NCBI GenBank assembly: GCA_945872185.1
Contig: CAMBZX010000003.1
Location: 1-55,172 of the forward strand
DNA: 55,172 nucleotides
Direction of reading: 5' to 3'
Origin: Synechococcus sp. UW140
Lineage (GTDB): Bacteria > Cyanobacteriota > Cyanobacteriia > PCC-6307 > Cyanobiaceae
Shown: in pieces, positions 10,420-21,679 of the stretch
How the letters are laid out: each line of letters begins with the position of its first letter
Position numbering within the stretch: the first letter of the stretch is position 1
Program-made: the position numbers and the translations under genes
The notes under the pieces: generated by a model
Databases searched by the model: none
Seen by the model: the letters and a program-made list of their open reading frames with translations, nothing else
Told to the model about the DNA's origin: nothing

Positions 10420-11739
10420 TCACTGCCGCACCATGCCCTCATAGCGCTGCGAGATCACGTAGGTCTGCACCTGTTTGGCGGTGTCGATCGCCACCCCCAC
10501 CAGGATCAACAACGAGGTGGCCCCGATTCCTTGGAAGGTGCGCACCTGGGTGGAGCCCTCCACGGCGGAGGGGATGATCGCCACGAAGCCGAGGAACAGG
10601 CCGCCCAGGAGGGTGAGGCGATTCTGGACACCGCCGAGATAGTTGGCGGTGGCCGATCCCGGGCGCACCCCCGGAATGGCCACACCGCTGCGTTTGAGAT
10701 TGGTGGCAATGTCCACCGGATTGACCGTCAGCGAGGCGTAGAAAAAGCCGAAACCGAGGATCAGGGCGAAGAACACCAGCGGATAGAGCCAGGGGGTGCT
10801 GCTGTTCGGGCTCAGGTAACCGGCGGCTTTGACCAGCCAGGCATTGCGAGTGAGGTTGGCGATGGTGAGGGGCAGGAACACCACAGCCGAGGCGAAGATG
10901 ATCGGCATCACACCACCGGCATTGAGCTTCAGGGGTAGATAGCTCTGGCGGGAGGAGAGCATGCCGGAGCCGCCCACCTGGCGTTTGGCGCTCACGATCG
11001 GAATGCGTCGGTTGCCTTCCTGCACGAAGATGATGCCCACGATCGTCACCAGGAACACCAGCAGCAGCACGACGATGCCGCCGACGGTGCTGCGATCGCC
11101 CGTCTGGGCCAGCTGGATGGTGGAGCCCAGCGCATCGGGCAGGGTGGCGACGATGTTGATGAAGATCACCAGCGAAGCGCCCTGGCCAATGCCGCGCTCC
11201 GTGATCACCTCACTGATCCACATCACCACCATCGAGCCTGTGACCAGGGCCAGGCTGGTCTGCATGACGAACAGCCAGTCGGGTAAGCCGGGCAGGGCGT
11301 ACTGGCGCAGGATCAGGGCGAAGACCGTGCTCTGCAGGATTCCCCAGCCCAGGGCGACGTAGCGCGTGATCTGGGCAATTTTGCGGCGGCCGGCCTCGCC
11401 CTCGTTCTTCTGCAGATCTTCAAGCTGGGGCAGGGCCGCAGTGAGCAGCTGCAGGATGATCGAAGCGTTGATGAACGGCAGGATGCCCAGGGCGAACACG
11501 CCCAGGGTGGAGAGGCCACCGCCGGTGAAGATATTGAGGAAGCCGATCAGCTGACCGCCGCGGGAGAGGAACTCCTGGAAGGCAACGCGATCGATTCCTG
11601 GCACGGGGATGTAGATCCCCAGGCGCACCAGCATCAACAGGCCCAGCGTCGTGAGGACCCGGTCCCGGAGCGTTTTCGCCTGGAACAGCTGGCTGATGAT
11701 TTCAGCGGCGCTCGGGTTGCGCCCCCTGCTGACGACCAT
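10420..11739 (-). CDS. secY: Preprotein translocase subunit SecY
   Basis: LRDRVLTTLGLLMLVRLGIYIPVPGID plus multiple TM segments. Start at the internal ATG (MVVSRGRNPS). Confidence 0.96.
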   Translation of the reverse strand: MVVSRGRNPSAAEIISQLFQAKTLRDRVLTTLGLLMLVRLGIYIPVPGIDRVAFQEFLSRGGQLIGFLNIFTGGGLSTLGVFALGILPFINASIILQLLTAALPQLEDLQKNEGEAGRRKIAQITRYVALGWGILQSTVFALILRQYALPGLPDWLFVMQTSLALVTGSMVVMWISEVITERGIGQGASLVIFINIVATLPDALGSTIQLAQTGDRSTVGGIVVLLLVFLVTIVGIIFVQEGNRRIPIVSAKRQVGGSGMLSSRQSYLPLKLNAGGVMPIIFASAVVFLPLTIANLTRNAWLVKAAGYLSPNSSTPWLYPLVFFALILGFGFFYASLTVNPVDIATNLKRSGVAIPGVRPGSATANYLGGVQNRLTLLGGLFLGFVAIIPSAVEGSTQVRTFQGIGATSLLILVGVAIDTAKQVQTYVISQRYEGMVRQ

Positions 11740-11874
11740 GACGGATGCTGAGGGGAGATAGGGAAGGAAGGGAAGCGGGCCCCCTTGGTGGGGAGCGCAC
11801 CGACGCAAAGAGCCGCCTGCCGGCCGGAGGGCGTGGCAGACGGCTCTGAACTTAGGAGCAGGAGCACACCGGAC

Positions 11875-12330
11875 TCAGCCGGTGATCTCGCAGGTACCAC
11901 CAGCAGCCTCGATCTTTTCGCGGGCGCTGGTGGTGAAGGCAGCCGCCTGCACGGTGAGAGTCACCTTGAGATCCCCATTGCCGAGCACCTTGAGGGGGTG
12001 TTTGGGGCTGGTGACCAGGCCTTCCTTGACCAGTGAATCCATGCTGACGGTGCTGCCGGCCTTGAGATCGGCCAGCTTGCTCACGTTGATGACCGTGAAC
12101 TCCTTGGGGTTGACCAAGGGGAAGTGCTTGAGCTTGGGCACACGGCGATAGAGGGGCATCTGGCCGCCCTCGAAGCCGGGCCTGGTGGGCCGGCCCGAGC
12201 GTGACTTCTGGCCACGCATGCCGAAACCGCAGCTGGCACCCTGGCCGGCAGCGATGCCACGACCCTTGCGGGTCTTGCGCCGGCGGGAGCCGGGCTGAGG
12301 CTGGAGATTGTTGAGAGAGTAAGTGGTCAT
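11875..12330 (-). CDS. rplO: 50S ribosomal protein L15
   Basis: [41 protein letters not shown]. Confidence 0.97.
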   Translation of the reverse strand: MTTYSLNNLQPQPGSRRRKTRKGRGIAAGQGASCGFGMRGQKSRSGRPTRPGFEGGQMPLYRRVPKLKHFPLVNPKEFTVINVSKLADLKAGSTVSMDSLVKEGLVTSPKHPLKVLGNGDLKVTLTVQAAAFTTSAREKIEAAGGTCEITG

Positions 12331-12338
12331 CGGGGATC

Positions 12339-13004
12339 TCAGGAGTAGAGCTGCTCAAGGGAGATACCCCGCTCCTTGGCGGTCTCCTTGTGGGTGCGAA
12401 GGCCAGCCAGGGCGACCATCGCGGCGCGGGCATTGTTGAGCGGGGTCTTGGAGCCCAGCCGCTTGGCCAGCACGTTCTTGATGCCGGCCAGTTCCAGCAC
12501 CGTGCGGATTGAACCGCCTGCAATCACCCCGGTACCGGGAGCAGCCGGCCGGATCAGCACGCTGGCGGCGCCATCGCGGCCGTTGCTGAGGGTGGGGATC
12601 GAACTGGTGCGGGTGAGGGGAACCTTGACCAGATGCTTCTTGCCATCGGCCACGCCCTTGCGGACGGCTCCGATCACATCACCGGCCTTGCCGACACCGA
12701 CGCCGACCTGGCCGCGTTCGTTGCCGACGACGACGATGGCGCGGAAGCTCATCTTCTTACCGCCTTTGACGGTCTTGGAGACGCGGCGGATCTGGACAAC
12801 CCGCTCCTGCCATTCGGAGTCGCGCTCCTGGCCGCGCCGGTTGTCCCGGCCTCGGCCGCCGCCACCGCGGCGATCGCGATCTCCACCCCCCTTGCCGCCG
12901 CCGCCGCCACCACGGCGTTCCTGCTGCTGGCCTTCAGCCGCTGCGGGAACGTCGGAGACTGCCGGGATGTCGTTGGTCTGGATCTGGTCGTTGGTTTCGG
13001 TCAT
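12339..13004 (-). CDS. rpsE: 30S ribosomal protein S5 with Gly/Arg-rich N-terminal extension
   Basis: [43 protein letters not shown]. Start at MTETNDQIQ. Confidence 0.95.
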   Translation of the reverse strand: MTETNDQIQTNDIPAVSDVPAAAEGQQQERRGGGGGGKGGGDRDRRGGGGRGRDNRRGQERDSEWQERVVQIRRVSKTVKGGKKMSFRAIVVVGNERGQVGVGVGKAGDVIGAVRKGVADGKKHLVKVPLTRTSSIPTLSNGRDGAASVLIRPAAPGTGVIAGGSIRTVLELAGIKNVLAKRLGSKTPLNNARAAMVALAGLRTHKETAKERGISLEQLYS

Positions 13005-13017
13005 GGTGAGAGCAGGA

Positions 13018-13383
13018 TCAGAATTGAAGGCCCGCTTCCCGGGCGGCATCGGCGAGGGCCTTGACCCGACCGTGATACAGGTTGCCGCCGCGATCGAAGA
13101 CCACCTGCTGGATGCCCTTGGCGAGGGCACGTTGGGCGACCAGTTGGCCCACGGCGATCGAAGCATCGCAGGTGGCGCCGGCCTTGAGGCTGGTGCGCAG
13201 GTCCTTGTCGAGGGTGGACGCTGAACAGAGCGTGCTCTGGGCGTCGTCGTCGATGACCTGGGCGTAAATGTGATTGTTGGAGCGGAACACCGCCAGCCTG
13301 GGCCGGACGGCATTGCCGGAGAGCAGACGACGCAGGCGACGGTGGCGCTTCTGGGTCTGCTGTTTGCGGGAGATGGAAGACAT
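13018..13383 (-). CDS. rplR: 50S ribosomal protein L18
   Basis: [34 protein letters not shown]. Confidence 0.97.
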   Translation of the reverse strand: MSSISRKQQTQKRHRRLRRLLSGNAVRPRLAVFRSNNHIYAQVIDDDAQSTLCSASTLDKDLRTSLKAGATCDASIAVGQLVAQRALAKGIQQVVFDRGGNLYHGRVKALADAAREAGLQF

Positions 13384-13415
13384 GGGGAACAGGCTAACGG
13401 TGCTCGTGCAGACCT

Positions 13416-13955
13416 CTATTTCTTGCCGGTCTTGCCGGCCTTGCGCAGGATCCGCTCACCTTCGTACTTGATGCCTTTGCCCTTGTAGGGCTCAGGTGGA
13501 CGAATGGCGCGCACCTTGGCGGCTTCGTTGCCGACCAGCTCCTTGTTGGCCCCTGAGACCAGCACGTTGGTGTTGTTCTCGACGGCGAAGGTGATGCCCT
13601 CGGGCGGCACCATTTCGACCGGGTGGCTGTAGCCGGCGCTGACCACCAGCTTTGTGCCCTGAACCGAGGCGCGGTAACCCACGCCGACGATCTCAAGCTT
13701 GCGGGTGAAGCCCTGGCTTACGCCCTCGACCATGTTGGCGACGAGGGTGCGGCTGAGGCCGTGGCGCTCACGGGAGCGGCGGTTGCCGCTGGTGGGAGCA
13801 ACCACCAAGGTGTCGCCGTCCTGGCTGATGGAGACTCCATCGGGCAGGGTGCGACTGAGTTCACCCTTGGGGCCTTTGACGGTGACGTCGAGGCCGTTGA
13901 GGCTGACGCTCACCTTCTCAGGGATGGGAATCGGAGCTTTACCGATACGTGACAT
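13416..13955 (-). CDS. rplF: 50S ribosomal protein L6
   Basis: [37 protein letters not shown]. Confidence 0.97.
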   Translation of the reverse strand: MSRIGKAPIPIPEKVSVSLNGLDVTVKGPKGELSRTLPDGVSISQDGDTLVVAPTSGNRRSRERHGLSRTLVANMVEGVSQGFTRKLEIVGVGYRASVQGTKLVVSAGYSHPVEMVPPEGITFAVENNTNVLVSGANKELVGNEAAKVRAIRPPEPYKGKGIKYEGERILRKAGKTGKK

Positions 13956-13973
13956 GGCTGTTTCCTCCCGGGA

Positions 13974-14375
13974 TCAGTAGACGTAGCAGAGCACTTCGCC
14001 GCCGACGCCCTGCTTGCGGGCATCACGGTCGCTCATCACACCCCTGGAGGTGGAGATGATCGCCACTCCGAGACCGCCGAGCACTTTGGGCAGCTGGCGG
14101 GTGTTTTTGTAGATACGCAGGCCTGGCTTGCTCACCCGCTGCACGCGGCGGATGGTGGGCTGGCGATGCTTGCCGCTGTATTTGAGCTCCAGCACCAGTT
14201 GCTTCGTGACGCCTTCTCCGTCTTCGGAAATGGCGGCAATGAAGCCTTCTTGCTGCAGCACATTGGCGATGCTCCGGGACATGCGGGACGCAGGAATCCT
14301 GGTGCTCTCGTGACGCTTCTCACTCGCATTGCGGATGCGGGTGAGCATGTCGGAAATCGGGTCGTGGTTGGCCAT
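13974..14375 (-). CDS. rpsH: 30S ribosomal protein S8
   Basis: [22 protein letters not shown]...[27 protein letters not shown]. Confidence 0.97.
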   Translation of the reverse strand: MANHDPISDMLTRIRNASEKRHESTRIPASRMSRSIANVLQQEGFIAAISEDGEGVTKQLVLELKYSGKHRQPTIRRVQRVSKPGLRIYKNTRQLPKVLGGLGVAIISTSRGVMSDRDARKQGVGGEVLCYVY

Positions 14376-14394
14376 GGTCGGGTCCGGAAGAGCC

Positions 14395-14934
14395 TCAGTT
14401 ACTGCGGAACGGCATCCCCATCTCGCGGAGGAGGGCCCGGCCCTCTTCATCGCTGCGGGCGCTGGTCACGATCGTGACGTCCATTCCCCGTATGGCGTCG
14501 ATTTTGTCGAAGGAGATCTCGGGGAAGATGATCTGCTCACGGACGCCCAGGGTGTAATTGCCCCGGCCGTCAAAACTCCTGGGGCTCACACCACGGAAAT
14601 CGCGGATGCGGGGCAGGGCCAGGTTGATCAGACGCTCCAGGAAGGCGTACATCCGCTCACCGCGAAGGGTGACGGTGACACCGATCGGCATACCCTGGCG
14701 AATCTTGAAGGCGGCAATGGCCTTCTTCGCCCGGGTCACCACCACTTTCTGACCAGTGATGGTGGCCAGTTCAGTGATGGAAGCCTCAAGCGCCTTGGCG
14801 TTCTGGGCGGCTTCACCGAGGCCACGGTTGACGGTGACCTTGATCACCTTGGGAACTTCGTGGACGTTGGAGAGACTCAGATCCTTCAGCAACTTGGGCT
14901 GGATCGTCTCCCGGTAGCGCTGTTTCAGTGACAT
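14395..14934 (-). CDS. rplE: 50S ribosomal protein L5
   Basis: [42 protein letters not shown]. Confidence 0.97.
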   Translation of the reverse strand: MSLKQRYRETIQPKLLKDLSLSNVHEVPKVIKVTVNRGLGEAAQNAKALEASITELATITGQKVVVTRAKKAIAAFKIRQGMPIGVTVTLRGERMYAFLERLINLALPRIRDFRGVSPRSFDGRGNYTLGVREQIIFPEISFDKIDAIRGMDVTIVTSARSDEEGRALLREMGMPFRSN

Positions 14935-15071
14935 GACGGAAGGAGGGAGTGCGCTTCTGGACGTGGTCAGAAGGCGGACGGGTGGGGGGAGATGGAGGGG
15001 GAAGCTATAGGGGAAAGCTGGTGGGCCTTCGCCGGTCTGGCGCTAGCAAGAGCAGCCAGCGGCGGCGGCGA

Positions 15072-15428
15072 TCAATCGATCACCTCACCCGTTTTCTTGA
15101 GGCGGCGTTTTTTGGTGCCGTCCTTGTCCACCACGATCTCGACGCGGCTGGCGACGTTCTTGGTGGTGGAGTAAATCATCACGTTGGAGGCATGCAGGGT
15201 GGCTTCCTCCGTGACAATGCGGCCGGTCTCGCCCTCCTGGGTGGGCTTGAGATGGCGGGTGCGCAGGTTGATGCCCTGAACGATCAGGCGGTTCTCATAG
15301 GGAAGGGTGCGCAGGACCTCGCCGGTCTTGCCCTTGTCCTTGCCGGTGATCACCTGCACGGTGTCGCCCTTCTTGATGCGCATCTTGATGCGCACCGGGG
15401 TCTTCGCCTTGGGGGTTGCGGTGGCCAT
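15072..15428 (-). CDS. rplX: 50S ribosomal protein L24
   Basis: [39 protein letters not shown]. Confidence 0.97.
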   Translation of the reverse strand: MATATPKAKTPVRIKMRIKKGDTVQVITGKDKGKTGEVLRTLPYENRLIVQGINLRTRHLKPTQEGETGRIVTEEATLHASNVMIYSTTKNVASRVEIVVDKDGTKKRRLKKTGEVID

Positions 15429-15431
15429 GGT

Positions 15432-15797
15432 TCAGATCACCTCCGGAGCGAGGGACACGATCTTGGTGAAGTTGCGCTCGCGCAGTTCCCGGGCGACGGG
15501 ACCGAAGACCCGGGTGCCCTTGGGATTGTTGTCGTTGCCGAGGATCACCGCGGCGTTGTCATCGAAGCGGATCGAGTTGCCGGTGTCGCGCCGCAGGGTG
15601 GCCCTGGTGCGAACCACAACGGCTTTGACCACATCCGACTTCTTGACTCCCATGTTGGGCATGGCGTCCTTGACGGCTGCCACGATCACATCGCCGACGT
15701 GGGCGTAGCGACGGTTGGTGCCCAGCACACGGATGCACTGGATGCGCTTGGCGCCGCTGTTGTCAGCGACATTGAGGAAGGTTTCCTGCTGAATCAT
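15432..15797 (-). CDS. rplN: 50S ribosomal protein L14
   Basis: [26 protein letters not shown]. Confidence 0.97.
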   Translation of the reverse strand: MIQQETFLNVADNSGAKRIQCIRVLGTNRRYAHVGDVIVAAVKDAMPNMGVKKSDVVKAVVVRTRATLRRDTGNSIRFDDNAAVILGNDNNPKGTRVFGPVARELRERNFTKIVSLAPEVI

Positions 15798-15810
15798 CGG
15801 GAGGTCCTCC

Positions 15811-16080
15811 TCAGGTGGCAGCCGACGGGGTGGAGCCCGCGGCCGTGGAAATCACTTCTGCCACCATCCAGCGTTTGGTCCGGCTGAGGGGGCGGGTTTC
15901 GGTGATGCGAACCCGGTCGCCGACGCGGCAACTATTGGCTTCGTCGTGGGCTTTGTAGCGGGTGGTGCGGCTGACCGTTTTCAGATAGATGGGGTGAGGG
16001 AAGCGGTTTTCAACCGCCACCACCACCGTTTTGTCCATCTTGTCGCTGACGACGGTGCCGACCCTTTCCTTGAGTGCCAT
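15811..16080 (-). CDS. rpsQ: 30S ribosomal protein S17
   Basis: [32 protein letters not shown]. Confidence 0.97.
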   Translation of the reverse strand: MALKERVGTVVSDKMDKTVVVAVENRFPHPIYLKTVSRTTRYKAHDEANSCRVGDRVRITETRPLSRTKRWMVAEVISTAAGSTPSAAT

Positions 16081-16094
16081 GGGAATCGAGGGGA

Positions 16095-16304
16095 TCAGGA
16101 GGCGGTGGAGCGCTGACGCTCCTTCTGCACCGAGAGAAGGTGGGCCAGCTTGATGCGGGCCTGCTTGAAGCGGTGCGGATGCTCCAGTCGGCGGGTGGCC
16201 TGCTGGAAGCGGAGTTCGAACAATTCGCGGCGGATGCCGTTGATCTGTTCAGTGAGTTCGCCGTCGGTGAGGGTGCGCACCGCGGTGATGTCGGGACGGG
16301 CCAT
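16095..16304 (-). CDS. rpmC: 50S ribosomal protein L29
   Basis: [48 protein letters not shown]. Confidence 0.96.
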   Translation of the reverse strand: MARPDITAVRTLTDGELTEQINGIRRELFELRFQQATRRLEHPHRFKQARIKLAHLLSVQKERQRSTAS

Positions 16305-16306
16305 GG

Positions 16307-16810
16307 TCAGGACTCCACAAGGGTGGGCTCAGGCGCGGCCTTGGCGGCTGCGACTGCGGGCGGCTCCGCGGCGGCGCCATCCGTCTTGATCGGCTGATCG
16401 GCCAGGGAGATGAACTTTGTCTTGATGGGCAGTTTGAACTGCGCCAGACGCATGGCCTCCTTGGCGATTTCCGGGGTGATTTCCGGACCTCCCATTTCGA
16501 ACAGAATGCGGCCGGGCTTGATCACGGCCACCCAGAATTCCGGGTTGCCTTTACCGGAACCCATGCGGGTTTCGGCTGCTCGCATGGTGACGGGCTTGTC
16601 GGGGAAGATCCGGATCCAGATCTGCCCGCCCCGCTTGACGTGGCGGGTCATCGCCCGACGGCTGGCCTCGATCTGGCGGGAGGTGATCCAGCCACATTCC
16701 TGGGCCTGAAGAGCGAACTCCCCGAAGGCGATGGTGTTACCGCGAGTGGCGATGCCGCGCATGCGGCCGCGCTGCTGCTTGCGGAATTTGACGCGTCTTG
16801 GACTCAGCAT
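16307..16810 (-). CDS. rplP: 50S ribosomal protein L16 with Ala/Pro-rich C-terminal tail
   Basis: [36 protein letters not shown]. Confidence 0.97.
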   Translation of the reverse strand: MLSPRRVKFRKQQRGRMRGIATRGNTIAFGEFALQAQECGWITSRQIEASRRAMTRHVKRGGQIWIRIFPDKPVTMRAAETRMGSGKGNPEFWVAVIKPGRILFEMGGPEITPEIAKEAMRLAQFKLPIKTKFISLADQPIKTDGAAAEPPAVAAAKAAPEPTLVES

Positions 16811-16824
16811 GGTTCAGGCCTCCC

Positions 16825-17553
16825 TCACTCCTCGTTGGAGCGGTCTTCGAACTGTTGCGGCCGGCGGTTGGCACGGCGCTTGGGCGCTCCACCCACGGGC
16901 AGCTTGTCCTGCTGGCCGGGGAGCACTTCACCTTTGAACACCCAGACCTTGATGCCGAGTACGCCGTAGGTGGTGGTAGCAACCTTGGTGGCGTAATCGA
17001 TGTCGGCCCGCAGGGTGTGCAGGGGGACGCGACCCTCGCGGGTCCATTCGGTACGGGCGATTTCGGCGCCATTGAGACGGCCGGCGACCATCAGTTTCAG
17101 ACCGAGCACCCCAGCACGCTGGGCGCGCTGCACCGCCATGCGCATGACGCGGCGGAAGGCGACCCGCTTCTCCAGCTGCTGGGCGATGTATTCGGCCAGC
17201 AGGAAGGCGTCGGCATCGACGCGCTCGACTTCCACCACGTTGATCCGCACCTGGCGGGTCGTATCACCGATGGTTTTCTGGATGCCGGTGCGCAGATCCT
17301 CAATGCCACTGCCCTGGCGGCCAACGAGCACACCGGGACGAGCGGTCTTGAGCTCGACTTCGAGCTGGTCTGCCTTGCGGGCGATCAGCACATCGCTGAT
17401 GCCGGCGGAGGCGTACTTCTTGTGGATGAACTTGCGGATCCGGTCATCCTCCTGAAGGAGGATCGGATAGGTCTTGCTGGGGGCGTACCAACGCGAGCGG
17501 TGTTCCTGGGTGATCCCCAGGCGCAGGCCGGTTGGATGGATCTTGTGTCCCAT
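16825..17553 (-). CDS. rpsC: 30S ribosomal protein S3
   Basis: [30 protein letters not shown]. Start at the internal ATG. Confidence 0.96.
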   Translation of the reverse strand: MGHKIHPTGLRLGITQEHRSRWYAPSKTYPILLQEDDRIRKFIHKKYASAGISDVLIARKADQLEVELKTARPGVLVGRQGSGIEDLRTGIQKTIGDTTRQVRINVVEVERVDADAFLLAEYIAQQLEKRVAFRRVMRMAVQRAQRAGVLGLKLMVAGRLNGAEIARTEWTREGRVPLHTLRADIDYATKVATTTYGVLGIKVWVFKGEVLPGQQDKLPVGGAPKRRANRRPQQFEDRSNEE

Positions 17554-17572
17554 CGGTCGGTGTCCTCGGGGT

Positions 17573-17944
17573 TCAGGCGGAAGGGGCCGCCACACCAATG
17601 TTGATGTGGCAGGTCTGTTTTTTGATCGCGTAGGCACGGCCCTGGGCTCGTGGCCGGAAGCGCTTCAGGGACGGACCCATGTCAGCGCTGGCCTCGATGA
17701 CCACGAGGTTGGACGGGTCAAGGCCGAGGTTGTGTTCGGCATTGGCCACGGCCGACCGCAGCACCTTGGTGATGGGGCCGGTGGAGCGGTAGGGCATGAA
17801 CTCGAGCATGATCAGGGCGTCGCGGTAGCTCTGCCCTCGGATCTGATCGAGCACCCGACGCACCTTGGACACGGAGCCACGGATGTAGCGGCCGTGAGCG
17901 AGGGCCTGGGCCGGATTGGTCTTGGCGGGGTTGGTGTTTGCCAT
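17573..17944 (-). CDS. rplV: 50S ribosomal protein L22
   Basis: [39 protein letters not shown]. Confidence 0.96.
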   Translation of the reverse strand: MANTNPAKTNPAQALAHGRYIRGSVSKVRRVLDQIRGQSYRDALIMLEFMPYRSTGPITKVLRSAVANAEHNLGLDPSNLVVIEASADMGPSLKRFRPRAQGRAYAIKKQTCHINIGVAAPSA

Positions 17945-17948
17945 TGGT

Positions 17949-18224
17949 TCAGCGGCCTCCCTTCTTGTCTTTGATGTGGCCCCGGAAGGTGCGGGTGGGG
18001 GCGAATTCCCCCAGTTTGTGGCCCACCATCTGCTCCGTCACGTAGACGGGCACATGGGCCTTGCCGTTGTGGACGGCAATGGTGTGACCGATCATCATCG
18101 GCAGGATGGTGGAGGCCCGTGACCAGGTCTTGATCACGGTCTTGTCGTCGGCGGCGTTCTGCCGTTCCAGCTTGCGAAGCAGGCTGTCGGCTACAAACGG
18201 ACCTTTTTTGAGTGAGCGTCCCAT
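17949..18224 (-). CDS. rpsS: 30S ribosomal protein S19
   Basis: [55 protein letters not shown]. Confidence 0.97.
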   Translation of the reverse strand: MGRSLKKGPFVADSLLRKLERQNAADDKTVIKTWSRASTILPMMIGHTIAVHNGKAHVPVYVTEQMVGHKLGEFAPTRTFRGHIKDKKGGR

Positions 18225-18259
18225 GGCGGATCAGGCGTACAGCAGTGCGGTGTGGGTCA

Positions 18260-19123
18260 TCAGGAGTCGCGTCCGCCACGGCTCCGTTTGGAGGTGCGAC
18301 GACGTTTCCGAAGCACGAACCGGTTGCTGGGCTTGTTGCGCTTGCGGGTCTTGTAGCCCAGGGCCGGTTTGCCCCAGGGCGTGACCGGACCGGAGCGGCC
18401 GATCGGTGCCCGTCCCTCACCACCACCGTGGGGGTGGTCGCAGGGGTTCATGACACTGCCTCGCACCTGCGGCCGGCGACCCAGCCAGCGCTTGCGGCCG
18501 GCTTTGCCCAGGCTGGTGTTGCGCTGTTCGCTGTTGCCGACTTCGCCGAGGGTGGCGTAGCACTCACGGCGGACCAGGCGCACCTCCGTGGAGGGGAGCT
18601 TGAGAGCGACGTAGTCGCCTTCCTTGGCCATCACCTGGGCGCTGCCACCGGCTGTGCGCACCATCTGGCCACCGCGACCGGCGTAGAGCTCCACGTTGTG
18701 CACGCTGGAGCCGAGCGGGATCGCCGCCAGGGGCAGGGCGTTGCCGTTTTCGATCGGTGACTCCGGGCCGGAGACCACGGTCTGGCCGACCTCAATGCCT
18801 GCTGGCGCCAGGATGTAGCGCTTCTCGCCATCGCTGTAATAGAGAAGCGCCAGCCGCGCGTTGCGGTGGGGGTCGTAGTGGATCGCGGCCACTCGGGCTT
18901 CAACGCCGTGCTTGTCGCGGCGGAAGTCGATGAGGCGATAGAGGCGCTTGTGGCCGCCGCCGCGGTGGCGGCAGGTGATCACACCGCGGTTGTTGCGACC
19001 CTTGCGGCGGTGCTTGGCGATGACCAGGCCGCGCTCGCGCTTTTTGCCGGTGATCTCGCTGAAGTCGGTGACGACAAGCGTGCGGGTACCGGGGGTGTTG
19101 GGCCTGTAATTACGGATTGCCAT
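18260..19123 (-). CDS. rplB: 50S ribosomal protein L2
   Basis: [25 protein letters not shown]...[22 protein letters not shown]. Confidence 0.97.
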   Translation of the reverse strand: MAIRNYRPNTPGTRTLVVTDFSEITGKKRERGLVIAKHRRKGRNNRGVITCRHRGGGHKRLYRLIDFRRDKHGVEARVAAIHYDPHRNARLALLYYSDGEKRYILAPAGIEVGQTVVSGPESPIENGNALPLAAIPLGSSVHNVELYAGRGGQMVRTAGGSAQVMAKEGDYVALKLPSTEVRLVRRECYATLGEVGNSEQRNTSLGKAGRKRWLGRRPQVRGSVMNPCDHPHGGGEGRAPIGRSGPVTPWGKPALGYKTRKRNKPSNRFVLRKRRRTSKRSRGGRDS

Positions 19124-19138
19124 GACGTTTCAGACCCC

Positions 19139-19441
19139 TCAGGACTCAGGGAACAGCTGGATGGCGTTGCCTTCGGCGAGGCGCACCACGGCCTTCTTCA
19201 CCTGGGCACGTTTGCCGGCGAAGCGTCCTACCCGGCGGGAGCGACGGGGAGGATTCATGGTGCTGACACCGACGACTTTGACGTCGAACAAGGATTCGAC
19301 GGCCGCCTTGATGTCGGGCTTGGCAGCCCGATGGTCCACCTCAAAGGTGTACTGATTGAGTTCGAGGGCACGGGTGGCCTTCTCGGTGATCAGCGGGCGA
19401 CGGATCACATCCGCCAGCCGGCCTGCAAAACGTTCAGCCAT
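19139..19441 (-). CDS. rplW: 50S ribosomal protein L23
   Basis: [53 protein letters not shown]. Confidence 0.96.
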   Translation of the reverse strand: MAERFAGRLADVIRRPLITEKATRALELNQYTFEVDHRAAKPDIKAAVESLFDVKVVGVSTMNPPRRSRRVGRFAGKRAQVKKAVVRLAEGNAIQLFPES

Positions 19442-20069
19442 CTCCGTAGACCTCCTGAATCTTCGCGAGTGCTTCCTCGTTCAACACCAGTTTGTTGGCG
19501 TTGAGCAGATCGAAGACGTTGAGTTGATCGGCGGCGATCAGCTTGACCCTCTCAAGGTTGCGCACCGAGAGTTTGACGGCGTCGCTGGCGCCATCGATCA
19601 CCAGCAGCACCTTGGCGTTGGCGGCGATGTCGAAGCGAGCCAGGGCGGCGGTGATCTCCTTGGTTTTGGGGGTGTCGAGGCCCTTGGCAAAGTCCCTCAC
19701 CACGGTGATGTCACCATTTCGGCTCATCAGGGCGGTGCGCAGGGCCAGGCGCCGCTCCTTGCGGTTCATGCCCAGCTCGTAGCTACGGGGCTTGGGCCCG
19801 AAGGTGACGCCACCACCGGGACGCAGGGGCGTGCGGATCGAACCCTGTCGGGCTCGGCCGGTGCCTTTCTGTTTGTAGGGCTTGCGGCCACCACCAGCTA
19901 CCTCGGCACGGGTGAGCGTGCTGGCGGTGCCCTGGCGGGCGTTGGCCAGCTGACGCACCACGGCGCGATGCAGCAGGTTGGCGGCGGAGGTTTCCTTGGC
20001 GACCTTGAGGTTCAAGGAGGCTTTGCCAGCTTCCTTGCCTTGCCAGTCGCGAATCACACAGTCAGTCAT
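19434..20069 (-). CDS. rplD: 50S ribosomal protein L4
   Basis: [51 protein letters not shown]. Confidence 0.97.
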   Translation of the reverse strand: MTDCVIRDWQGKEAGKASLNLKVAKETSAANLLHRAVVRQLANARQGTASTLTRAEVAGGGRKPYKQKGTGRARQGSIRTPLRPGGGVTFGPKPRSYELGMNRKERRLALRTALMSRNGDITVVRDFAKGLDTPKTKEITAALARFDIAANAKVLLVIDGASDAVKLSVRNLERVKLIAADQLNVFDLLNANKLVLNEEALAKIQEVYGDG

Positions 20070-20080
20070 GGTTCTCCTCC

Positions 20081-20728
20081 TCAGTTCGCGGCTTTGCTAC
20101 CCACCCGCCTGGCCGGGCGGATGTCGAGCAGGGCGCCGGGCTTGCCGGGGACCGAACCCTTGACCACCAGCAGGTTGCGCTCGGTGTCCACCTTGAGGAT
20201 GATGAGTCCGCGGGTGGTGATTTGTTTGCCGCCATAGCGGCCGGCCATGCGCTTACCCGGATAGACACGGCCCGGCGTGGTGCCAGCGCCGATCGAGCCG
20301 GGCTCGCGGTGATTCTTTGAGCCGTGGCTCATCGGACCGCGGCTGAAGCCGTGGCGCTTCTGCAGACCGGAGAAGCCGCGGCCCATCGTGTCGCCGCTGA
20401 CATCGACTTTCTGGCCGGCTTCGAAGGCTGCGACGGTGATGGCGCTGCCGAGTTCCAGACCGTCGACGCCTTCGACGCGGTATTCGCGCAGATGGCGCAG
20501 CGGATCGCTGCCGGACTTGGACAGGTGGCCCCGGGCCGGTTTGTTCACGAGTTTTTCGCGAATTTCACCGAAACCGATCTGGACGGCGCTGTAGCCGTCT
20601 GTGGCCTCGCTCTTGAGTTGGGTGATGCGGCAGGGTCCCGCCTCGATCAAGGTGACCGGGATGGATCTGCCCTCGGGGTCGAAGAACTGGGACATGCCCA
20701 GTTTCTTCCCAAGAATGCCGATGGACAT
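20081..20728 (-). CDS. rplC: 50S ribosomal protein L3
   Basis: [39 protein letters not shown]...[29 protein letters not shown]. Confidence 0.97.
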   Translation of the reverse strand: MSIGILGKKLGMSQFFDPEGRSIPVTLIEAGPCRITQLKSEATDGYSAVQIGFGEIREKLVNKPARGHLSKSGSDPLRHLREYRVEGVDGLELGSAITVAAFEAGQKVDVSGDTMGRGFSGLQKRHGFSRGPMSHGSKNHREPGSIGAGTTPGRVYPGKRMAGRYGGKQITTRGLIILKVDTERNLLVVKGSVPGKPGALLDIRPARRVGSKAAN

Positions 20729-21217
20729 GGGAGGGAGAACAACGCCAGCTGGACTGCCGTTGCCACAATCTTCACTAAAGAAGATGGCGGCGCCGATCGA
20801 ATACCTGAGGCATCGATAGGGACGGCGGGGAGCTGAATTCGTGGAATCGCAAAGATGAAAACCGAGCCGGAGATCTCAGGAGATTCCGAGGCGATCGTCA
20901 GGGGCTAGCGAAGGCGAATCAGCGGGCTGGGACTTCTCCGATGGCGGCGTCTGGAGTGAACTCCTGACATGCCCGGGCAGTTTCCCGACGGTGCCGGCTG
21001 GTGAAGGAAGTGCTCCTTCGCCGCTGGTTCCGTACTGGCCTGGAGAGATCGTCACCAATGACGATCCCTGTACTGCGCTCTGGAGGCCCGGCTAGCGGAC
21101 GGGCACAGATCAACAGCACAAGAAGCCAATGTACCCCATGGCCCTGCTACCACCTTCTTGGCGCCAGAACTGCCAGAAGAACTGTCAGACTCCTGCCCTG
21201 TGACGACTGACGCTCCG

Positions 21218-21679
21218 ATGCCCCTGCTGCTGACCGGCCGCGGTTTTCGCCAGGACCTCGAGCGCTCTGGAGCTCTGGCGCTGTATGTCCCCCTGGAGGG
21301 TGGCGCTGAAACCAGGTTGCTGCGCCGGCTCCGGGCCGCTGGCTACCGGGCCCAGATGACCTCGGCCCGGGGTCTCGGTGATCCGGAAGCCTTCCTGTTC
21401 CAGCTGCACGGCGTGCGACCGCCCCACCTGGGCCACCAGTGTGTGGGACGGGGAGCGGCCGTGGGTGAGGTGCAACGGGTGATGCCCCTGCTTGGCTCCC
21501 AATTTGAGGGCACCGGACCGGTGCTGCTTTGGTTACTCGAGGGGCAGGTGCTCTCAACCGCTGAACTGGCCGCTTTGTGTGGCTTCTGTCGCCGCGAACC
21601 GCGGCTCAAGATCGTCGTGGAGATGGGCGGCTCCCGCGCTCTGCGCTGGCAGCCTTTGGAGCAGCTTGTTGGTGCCTGA
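21218..21679 (+). CDS. ndhN: NAD(P)H-quinone oxidoreductase subunit N
   Basis: [60 protein letters not shown] matches the cyanobacterial NdhN pattern. Confidence 0.88.
   Translation: MPLLLTGRGFRQDLERSGALALYVPLEGGAETRLLRRLRAAGYRAQMTSARGLGDPEAFLFQLHGVRPPHLGHQCVGRGAAVGEVQRVMPLLGSQFEGTGPVLLWLLEGQVLSTAELAALCGFCRREPRLKIVVEMGGSRALRWQPLEQLVGA

Noticed and set aside
19356-20237. Long plus-strand ORFs across the ribosomal cluster (also 3501-4469, 6177-7088, 9877-10938, 14949-15887)
   Set aside because: They mirror genuine ribosomal or prfA, truA and adk genes on the minus strand. Compositions are His/Gln/Gly-rich with no conserved motifs.
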